NCBI GenBank assembly: GCA_937901285.1
Contig: CALCHI010000320.1
Coordinates: 1-6,848 of the forward strand
From: UBA8437 sp003445035
GTDB lineage: Bacteria; Planctomycetota; Planctomycetia; Planctomycetales; Planctomycetaceae
Length of the DNA: 6,848 nucleotides
Reading direction: 5' to 3'
Below are positions 1-5,397 of this stretch, piece after piece (within the stretch, counting starts at the first letter, position 1; each line of letters begins with the position of its first letter). The translations under genes and the position numbers were made by a program. Under the pieces are notes generated by a model. The model was not told the DNA's origin. It ran no database searches and saw only the letters and a program-made list of their open reading frames with translations.

Positions 1-599
1 GTGAACTTCTGGGTGGTCGAGGCTGGCAGGTGGCCGCTCTCGAACGGCTCGTGCCGCGAGCCCAGGTAGGCGGCCGCCCCGAAGGGAGATCCGATGTACT
101 CGTGGTGGAAACTCCAGGGGATGCCGACGTAGGCCGGCATGCCGGCCTGGCGGGGGCCGCACAACCGCGACGTGATCGATCCGAACGACGGTGTCTCGAT
201 CACCGCGCGGCGGGTGCCGCCCCGGGTGCCCATCCGCCCGGTCAGCATCTGGTGCTCAGCGGGGGCGTGGCTGTTGTTGCCGTGGTGCAGCGAGCGGACC
301 ACGTTGTAGTTGTGGGCCTGGGCGGCCAGCAGTGGCAGGCGATCACAGATCTGCAGGCCCGGGACCGACGTTCCGATCGCCCCGAACTGCCCCCGGACGT
401 TCTCGGCGGCCTCGGGCTTCGGGTCGAACGTTTCGTGGTGTGACGGCCCACCGTCCAGGAAGAACATGATGCACGAGGTGTCGGGCCGGGTTGTCGGGGC
501 CGCCAGCAGCGAGGAGGCCACTCCTCCCAGGCCCAATGATCCCATCTGGATCATTGTCCGCCGAGACAGCAACGACAGGTCGGACTGCAACGGGTGCAT
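1..599 (-). CDS. DUF1501 family protein, copy A (partial, C-terminal part beyond left edge)
   Basis: The frame is open from an ATG at 599-597 to the left edge, giving 199 full codons and no stop. The visible protein has a twin-arginine-type export signal (LLSRRTMIQMGSLGLGG, about residues 10-26). The DUF1501 signature FLDGGPSHHETFDPKP and the motif LHHGNNSHAPAEHQMLTGR follow. DUF1501 proteins resemble the alkaline phosphatase/sulfatase-type fold, but no reaction is established for this family, so I assign none. By my count the protein is about 82% identical to copy B (695-2032), with one two-residue gap near residue 35. It lies 95 bases downstream of copy B in the same direction. The start was chosen because it matches copy B's start and places the RR motif at residues 13-14. 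The residues corresponding to the GEFGRTP and GRDH motifs of copy B lie outside the window, so it is not known whether this copy is intact. The family call is secure. Confidence 0.9.
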   Translation of the reverse strand, partial: MHPLQSDLSLLSRRTMIQMGSLGLGGVASSLLAAPTTRPDTSCIMFFLDGGPSHHETFDPKPEAAENVRGQFGAIGTSVPGLQICDRLPLLAAQAHNYNVVRSLHHGNNSHAPAEHQMLTGRMGTRGGTRRAVIETPSFGSITSRLCGPRQAGMPAYVGIPWSFHHEYIGSPFGAAAYLGSRHEPFESGHLPASTTQKF

Positions 600-607
600 G
601 CGGTGCA

Positions 608-658
608 GTCTAACGGCTGAATCGTCTCCAGACCAATTGATCTTTATTGCTGAGACGA
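608..658 (-). promoter_or_regulatory. Conserved leader element upstream of DUF1501 copy A
   Basis: This non-coding block, 9-59 bases ahead of the copy A start, matches 2041-2091 at 40 of 51 positions with no gaps by my count. Read on the minus strand, TTGGTC and TTAGAC are separated by 17 bases in both copies, the spacing of a sigma-70-type promoter. However, both hexamers match the bacterial consensus poorly. The block could hold a promoter or operator, or it could simply be residue of the duplication. Its position suggests that copy A is transcribed from its own signal rather than only by read-through from copy B. An 8-base inverted repeat (ATCGTCTC 621-628, GAGACGAT 652-659) occurs only in this copy. 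Confidence 0.4.
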
Positions 659-694
659 TCGCAGGGAGCACAGACCCGGATGAATGCCAGGGGG

Positions 695-2032
695 CTAGAC
701 CAGCTCCTCGATCGGAGCGCCGTGGTTCAGTACCGGGATCGGCCGGTTCTGATGGTCGGTGAAGATCGTGTGCGGATCGATGCCCAGCACGTGGTACATC
801 GTGGCGAAGAGGTCTTGTGGGTGAATGGGACGGTCGACAGGGTGAGCTCCGATCGCGTCGCTCTCGCCGACGACCTGGCCCATTTTCAGGCCTCCACCGG
901 CCACGAGAGCCGAAAAACAATCGCCCCAGTGATCTCGCCCGGCATTCTTGTTGATCTTGGGGGTGCGTCCGAATTCTCCGATGACCATCACCATGGTGCT
1001 TTCGAGCATGCCGCGGTCAGCCAAATCGGAGAGCAGCGTGGCGACGGCCCGGTCGAGTCGTGGAAGGAACTTGTCGAGGTTGGTGAAGTTGCCGCTGTGC
1101 GTGTCCCAGTCCTGCTTCAAGCCGCACTGGATCAACGTGAAGGTGACACCCGTTTCGACCAGCCGTCGAGCCAGCAGAGCGCCCTGGCCCCATTCGTGAG
1201 GTCCGTATCTTTGGCGGGTGGCGGATGTTTCCCGGGACAGATCGAACGCGTCACGGACATGTTGTTGCAGCAACAGGTCCATGCCCTGCCTGGTGAAGTC
1301 CCGGATCTGTCCGATCGCCGGGGCGACCGGTCCCTGGTGGCGGAACTGGTCAAGCACCGAAAGCAGGCTCTGTCGCTGTTGCAGTCGCGGGGGAGAGAGT
1401 CCGTCCTGGAGTTCGAGGACGGGGACTGTGAATTTTTCTGTGGTCGAGGCTGGCAGGTGGCCGCTCTCGAACGGCTCGTGCCGGGAGCCCAGGTAGGCGG
1501 CCGCTCCGAAGGGAGACCCGATGTACTCGTGATGAAAACTCCACGGGATGCCGACGTAGGCCGGCATGCCCGGGCGGCGAGTGCCACGCAGTCGTGAGAC
1601 GATGGATCCGAACGACGGCGTCTCGATCACCGCTCGCCGGGTGCCGTCACGGGTTCCCATCCGCCCGGTCAGCATCTGGTGTTCGGAGGGGGCGTGGCTG
1701 TTGTTGCCATGATGCAGGGAGCGGACGACGCTGAATCGGCGGGCCTGGGCGGCCAGCAGCGGCAGTCGATCGCAGATCCTGAATCCGGAAACGGCCGTGT
1801 CGATGACACCGAACTGGCCGCGGACGGTTTGGGGAGCCTGGGGCTTGGGGTCGAACGTCTCGTGGTGAGACGGACCGCCGTCCAGAAAGAACATGATGCA
1901 CGAGGTCTCGGGGCGCTGACCGGCGTCGGGTCCCGCCTGCAGAGACGTGGTTGCTCCCGCCAAGCCCAGTGATCCCATCTGGATCATTGTCCGTCGCGAA
2001 AGCAGGGACAGTTCGGGCGACGATGGGTGCAT
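695..2032 (-). CDS. DUF1501 family protein, copy B (complete, 445 aa, Tat-exported)
   Basis: This is a complete DUF1501 protein of 445 residues. The twin-arginine signal SRRTMIQMG is at 12-20, followed by a short hydrophobic stretch. The N-terminal signature LDGGPSHHETFDPKP is at 50-64, SLHHGNNSH at 105-113 and WDTH at 309-312. The strongly conserved C-terminal block GEFGRTPKINKNAGRDHW is at 352-369, and HPQDLFATMYHVLGIDP at 404-420 is typical of the family end. The fold is related to alkaline phosphatase/sulfatase-type enzymes, and the His/Asp motifs could bind metal, but the substrate is unknown. The frame stays open for 96 codons upstream of the chosen start, to 2320. That extension would overlap the divergent secreted gene and put the Tat signal deep inside the protein, so the ATG at 2032 is preferred. 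No Shine-Dalgarno sequence precedes it. The gene is paralogous to copy A just downstream and divergent from the gene at 2211. Confidence 0.93.
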   Translation of the reverse strand: MHPSSPELSLLSRRTMIQMGSLGLAGATTSLQAGPDAGQRPETSCIMFFLDGGPSHHETFDPKPQAPQTVRGQFGVIDTAVSGFRICDRLPLLAAQARRFSVVRSLHHGNNSHAPSEHQMLTGRMGTRDGTRRAVIETPSFGSIVSRLRGTRRPGMPAYVGIPWSFHHEYIGSPFGAAAYLGSRHEPFESGHLPASTTEKFTVPVLELQDGLSPPRLQQRQSLLSVLDQFRHQGPVAPAIGQIRDFTRQGMDLLLQQHVRDAFDLSRETSATRQRYGPHEWGQGALLARRLVETGVTFTLIQCGLKQDWDTHSGNFTNLDKFLPRLDRAVATLLSDLADRGMLESTMVMVIGEFGRTPKINKNAGRDHWGDCFSALVAGGGLKMGQVVGESDAIGAHPVDRPIHPQDLFATMYHVLGIDPHTIFTDHQNRPIPVLNHGAPIEELV

Positions 2033-2091
2033 ACGAGGGAGTCTAACGGCTGGATTGCCTGCAGACCAATCGATATTTCTCACCGAGACGG
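1428..2091. repeat. Direct repeat unit B (partner of 1-658)
   Basis: This is the second member of the tandem duplication, covering the 5' half of the complete DUF1501 gene and about 59 bases ahead of its start. A run of about 43 identical bases lies near its left end (from about 1440, matching from about 13). The homology ends near 2091. Beyond that the divergent spacer has no counterpart after base 658. Confidence 0.88.
2041..2091 (-). promoter_or_regulatory. Conserved leader element upstream of DUF1501 copy B
   Basis: This is the counterpart of 608-658, at the same distance from the start codon of copy B. The best-kept sub-blocks are GTCTAACGGCTG (2041-2052), CAGACCAAT (2062-2070) and GAGACG (2085-2090). 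The minus-strand TTGGTC and TTAGAC hexamers with a 17-base gap are unchanged between copies. It lies in the divergent spacer, so a regulator bound here could also affect the plus-strand operon. Function is inferred from conservation and position only. Confidence 0.4.
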
Positions 2092-2122
2092 ATTCTGTCA
2101 CGTCTCCAGGACCAAGTCCGGA

Positions 2123-2151
2123 TTCATGTGGCCGCCAGCGACCGCTAGAAT
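2123..2151 (+). promoter_or_regulatory. Possible promoter of the PSCyt/PSD1-DUF1501 operon
   Basis: TAGAAT at 2146-2151 matches five of six bases of the TATAAT -10 consensus. TTCATG lies 17 bases upstream, at 2123-2128, and is a weak -35 (three of six). Transcription would begin near 2158, leaving a leader of about 50 bases before the ATG at 2211. That would also exclude the alternative start at 2154. The evidence is motif matching only, in a group whose promoters are poorly characterised. Confidence 0.28.
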
Positions 2152-2210
2152 AGATGCCCGGTGTCACAGTCACTGACCCGGATAACCTGCGTACTTTCGA
2201 CTGGAACCCC

Positions 2211-5200
2211 ATGCCCATACGACTTGTGGTTCGGCTGTTCGTCTTTTCCGCCATGGCGGTGATGGTTTGCTCGTCGGCCGACGCAGCGGAAGCGAAGCCG
2301 CTGACTTTCGAAGCCGACATCCGTCCGATCTTCCGGTCTCACTGTTACGACTGTCACGGTTCGATCAAGGAGAAGAAGGGGAAGCTCGATCTCAGGTTGG
2401 CCCGGCTCATGATCGCCGGCGGTGAGACGGGACCGGCAATCGTGGCCGGGGATCCCGACGGGAGTTTCCTGGTCAAGCGGCTTCGTGAGGGATCGATGCC
2501 ACCGGGAGACGTGCGAGTCAGTGACGAGGAAATCGCCAAGATCTCACGGTGGATCAAGCAGGGCGCGAAGACGGCCCGGCCGGAGCCGAAGCAGATCGGC
2601 GCCGGGCTGGGGATCACGCCCGAGGAGCGGTCGTGGTGGGCCTTCGAGCCGATCTCGCGACCGCCGGTTCCCGGCTCCGTCGGGAAAGGGCGTGTGCGGA
2701 CCGAGATCGATGCGTTCGTGTTGGCCCGGCTGAAAGAGAAGAAGCTCGGTTTTGCCTCAGATGCCGATCGCCTGACACTGGTCCGGCGAGTCCACCTGGA
2801 CCTGCTCGGACTGCCCCCGACGTTCGAACAGGCCCAGGCGTTCATCAACGACAAGCGGGACGACGCCTACGAGCGTTTGATCGATGAGTGTCTTGAGTCC
2901 CCGCATTACGGCGAGCGGTGGGGACGTCACTGGCTGGACGTGTCCGGGTACGCCGACTCGGAAGGCTATACCAACGACGATCGCGTACGGCCCTACGCCT
3001 ACAAGTACCGTGATTACGTGATCCGGGCCTTCAATGACGACATGCCGTTTGACCGGTTCATCCAGGAGCAGCTCGCCGGAGACGAGATGATCGTCGGGCC
3101 ACTGAAGAACCTGGGACCCCACCAGGTGCAGAAGCTTGTGGCGACGGGGTTTCTGCGGATGGCCGCCGACGGCACCGAAAGCAATCCGCCGGATGCGGCC
3201 GTTGCCAAGAACCAGGTCGTGGCGGACACGATCAAGATCGTCAGCTCGGCATTGCTGGGTTTGTCGGTTGGTTGTGCCCAGTGTCACGATCATCGCTACG
3301 ACCCGATTTCCCAGGTCGATTATTACCGCATCCGGGCGGTCTTCGAGCCGGGGTACGACTGGAAGTCGTGGCGGAACCCCAGCCAACGTCGCGTGTCGCT
3401 CTACACCGATGCCCAGCGGTCGGTGCGGGCGGAGGTCCAGAAAGAGATCGACGTGGTCAACAAGGAGAAGACTGCCAAGCAGAAAAAATACATCCAGGAG
3501 GCGCTTGAGAAGGAATACGCCCGCTACGGCGAGCCGTTGCGGGGCGAGATGCGGAAAGCCAAGACGACTCCCGGCAGCAAGCAGACCGACAAGCAGAAGG
3601 CGTTGTTGAAGAAGTACCCCAATCTCAACGTCAACGGCGGCAACCTCTACCAGTACAACTCCAAGCACGCCGACGAGATCAAGGCCTACGCTCCCAGGAT
3701 CGCCAAGATCCAGAAGCGGATCCCGATTGAAGATTTCGTGCGGGCATTGACCGAGAACATTGGCAAGCCCGGCACGGCGCCCAAGACGTTCCTGTTCCAC
3801 CGCGGCGACCACCGTCAGCCCAGGCAGGAGGTCGCTCCGGGGGGCCTGACCGTGACGGCTCCCGAGGGATCCCGGTTCGCGATCGGTGGCGACGATGCCC
3901 AGATCAAGACCAGCGGTCGTCGCCTGGCCTTGGCCCGTTGGTTGACCAACGGCCGGCATCCGCTGGTGGCTCGCGTACTGGTCAACCGTGTGTGGCTGCA
4001 TCATTTCGGCCGCGGGATTGTCACCACGCCCGACGAGTTCGGAAAGCTGGGGACCAAGCCGACCCACCCGAAGTTGCTCGACTGGATGGCCTCGTTTTTT
4101 ATGGAGAGTGGCTGGAGCCTGAAGGACCTGCACCGGGTGATGATGAGATCGACCGCCTACCGGCAGGCCTCGTTGCGTCACACCGAGGGCGACGCCCTGG
4201 ATGGAGCCAATTCCCTGTACTGGCACAAGACGGTCCAGCGGCTGGATGCGGAGATACTCAGAGATCGGATCCTGGTCGTCAGTGGGACCCTGGACCGCAA
4301 GATGTACGGGGCACCGATCGGCGTGTCGGCTGACGACGCCGGGCAGATTTCGGTCAGTGGCCCTGACCGTCGCAGTGTCTACGTTCAGAATCGACGTACG
4401 AAGCCGGTGGCACTGCTGCAGGTCTTTGATCAACCGGTGATGACGGTCAATTGCAGCAAGCGTGTGAAGTCCACGGTGGCACTGCAGTCGCTGTTGATGA
4501 TGAACAGCGAGGCGGTCCTGAAATACGCCCGGGCGATGGCCGACCGGGCCAACAAGGAGACCCGACCCGGAGTTGACGCGAAACTGGTCAAGGGCCTGGA
4601 GATTCCTTTCGATTTCAAGAGCTATACCGAGAGCCTGGGCGTGTGGCGGGTTGGCTACGGTCACATTGACACCGCCGACAAGGGCAAGGTTCCGCAGGTG
4701 AAGTTCACCCGCTACACGGTGTTCGAAGGCGACCGGTGGCAAAGTGCCAAAGGGCTGGGCAAGGGGCCGGCCGGATTGTCGTTCCTGACCAGGGTTGGTG
4801 GGCACCCGGAAAACAAGACAACTCGTCCGATCCGTCGCTGGGTCGCCCCCGCCGATGGTCAGTTGCTGGTCAAGGGGTCGCTGGGGTGTCCGTCAAAAAA
4901 TGGAGACGGTGTGGCGGTGACCGTTTACAGCAGTCGACTGGGATCACAGGGGACGTGGAAAGCCCGGGCCGGCGGTGTCGAGTACATGTTGGATTTCGAA
5001 GTCAAGACGGGGGATATCATCGATACGATCGTCGATGAGCAGTCGGCCAACACGTCGGATTCGTTCAGCAACGAATTCACGCTGTCACTCTCGAACACCG
5101 CTGCCGGCACGACGATGGGATTCAACTCACACGACGCCGTCGCCAAGCCTCCCAAGCCTTCGACCTACACCCTGCGGGCACCGATCGCCGACCAGGTGGT

Positions 5201-5384
5201 GCATGTCTGGCGATTGGCTTACGTCCGTCAGCCGACTCGTGAAGAGGCCGAGTTGGCCGTCGGGTACATGAAGGGGCAACTGGCCCTGTTGTCCGGACAG
5301 AAAAACAAGAACCCCGTACGCCAGGCGATGACCAATTTCTGCCAGGCGTTGATCAGTTCCAACGAGTTCCTGTATTCAGACTGA
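2211..5384 (+). CDS. Secreted PSCyt1-PSCyt2(DUF1549)-PSD1(DUF1553) protein, 1057 aa
   Basis: This large planctomycete-type surface or periplasmic protein begins with a Sec signal peptide (MPIRLVVRLFVFSAMAV..., likely cleavage after ADA at about residue 25). PSCyt1, a cytochrome-c-like domain, spans about 32-121, with CYDCH at 45-49 and SMPPG at 95-99, where Met96 could be a haem ligand. PSCyt2/DUF1549 spans about 162-390 and includes HLDLLGLPPT, HYGERWGRHWLD and a second CxxCH (CAQCHDHRYDPIS, 355-367). A Lys-rich linker follows at about 401-506. PSD1/DUF1553 begins near 570 (RRLALARWLTNGRHPLVARVLVNR region, then NRVWLHHFGRGIV at 592-604). It is interrupted by a beta-rich module at about 786-966 and resumes at 991-1057, ending in CQALISSNEFLYSD. 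An in-frame ATG at 2154 would add 19 polar residues ahead of the signal, so 2211 is preferred, although no clear ribosome site precedes it. The biological role is unproven. The CxxCH motifs suggest redox chemistry or electron transfer coupled to the adjacent DUF1501 partner. Confidence 0.93.
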   Translation: MPIRLVVRLFVFSAMAVMVCSSADAAEAKPLTFEADIRPIFRSHCYDCHGSIKEKKGKLDLRLARLMIAGGETGPAIVAGDPDGSFLVKRLREGSMPPGDVRVSDEEIAKISRWIKQGAKTARPEPKQIGAGLGITPEERSWWAFEPISRPPVPGSVGKGRVRTEIDAFVLARLKEKKLGFASDADRLTLVRRVHLDLLGLPPTFEQAQAFINDKRDDAYERLIDECLESPHYGERWGRHWLDVSGYADSEGYTNDDRVRPYAYKYRDYVIRAFNDDMPFDRFIQEQLAGDEMIVGPLKNLGPHQVQKLVATGFLRMAADGTESNPPDAAVAKNQVVADTIKIVSSALLGLSVGCAQCHDHRYDPISQVDYYRIRAVFEPGYDWKSWRNPSQRRVSLYTDAQRSVRAEVQKEIDVVNKEKTAKQKKYIQEALEKEYARYGEPLRGEMRKAKTTPGSKQTDKQKALLKKYPNLNVNGGNLYQYNSKHADEIKAYAPRIAKIQKRIPIEDFVRALTENIGKPGTAPKTFLFHRGDHRQPRQEVAPGGLTVTAPEGSRFAIGGDDAQIKTSGRRLALARWLTNGRHPLVARVLVNRVWLHHFGRGIVTTPDEFGKLGTKPTHPKLLDWMASFFMESGWSLKDLHRVMMRSTAYRQASLRHTEGDALDGANSLYWHKTVQRLDAEILRDRILVVSGTLDRKMYGAPIGVSADDAGQISVSGPDRRSVYVQNRRTKPVALLQVFDQPVMTVNCSKRVKSTVALQSLLMMNSEAVLKYARAMADRANKETRPGVDAKLVKGLEIPFDFKSYTESLGVWRVGYGHIDTADKGKVPQVKFTRYTVFEGDRWQSAKGLGKGPAGLSFLTRVGGHPENKTTRPIRRWVAPADGQLLVKGSLGCPSKNGDGVAVTVYSSRLGSQGTWKARAGGVEYMLDFEVKTGDIIDTIVDEQSANTSDSFSNEFTLSLSNTAAGTTMGFNSHDAVAKPPKPSTYTLRAPIADQVVHVWRLAYVRQPTREEAELAVGYMKGQLALLSGQKNKNPVRQAMTNFCQALISSNEFLYSD

Positions 5385-5397
5385 GGATGCCGAAGAG

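Larger units (their letters stand above)
1..658. repeat. Direct repeat unit A (duplicated 5' half of DUF1501 gene plus leader)
   Basis: This stretch aligns in direct orientation with 1428-2091. The offset is 1427 at the left end and 1433 ahead of the start codon, the difference being a six-base in-frame indel near the end of the signal peptide. I count about 10 mismatches over bases 1-140, and about 82% protein identity across the coding part. Similarity continues about 59 bases upstream of the start codon, then stops. The left boundary is outside the window. Confidence 0.9.

Noticed and set aside
619..660. Inverted repeat ATCGTCTC/GAGACGAT as a terminator for copy B
   Set aside because: The loop is 23 bases with no T-tract after the stem on the minus strand, and the repeat is missing from the paralogous leader.
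703..718. Small hairpin GCTCC/GGAGC at the end of copy B
   Set aside because: It has only five-base arms, lies inside the coding sequence before the stop, and has no T-tract.
647..1597. Plus-strand open frame of 316 codons over DUF1501 copy B, and a similar plus-strand frame at 30-443 over copy A
   Set aside because: These frames resemble each other only because they are antisense to paralogous genes. Neither has independent support.
1..2091. Insertion sequence or other mobile element as the source of the repeats
   Set aside because: The repeated units are DUF1501 coding sequence with their leader. No transposase, terminal inverted repeats or target duplications were seen.
2154..2210. Upstream ATG adding 19 residues to the PSCyt/PSD1 protein
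   Set aside because: The added residues are polar and would precede a well-formed signal peptide. A possible -10 element sits immediately before this ATG.
2033..2320. N-terminal extension of DUF1501 copy B by 96 residues
   Set aside because: It would overlap the start of the divergent gene and displace the Tat signal from the N-terminus. Copy A supports the start at 2032.
2757..4805. Minus-strand open frame of 682 codons antisense to the PSCyt/PSD1 gene
   Set aside because: The composition is that of a GC-rich shadow frame with no recognisable domain. It lies wholly within a gene of certain family assignment.
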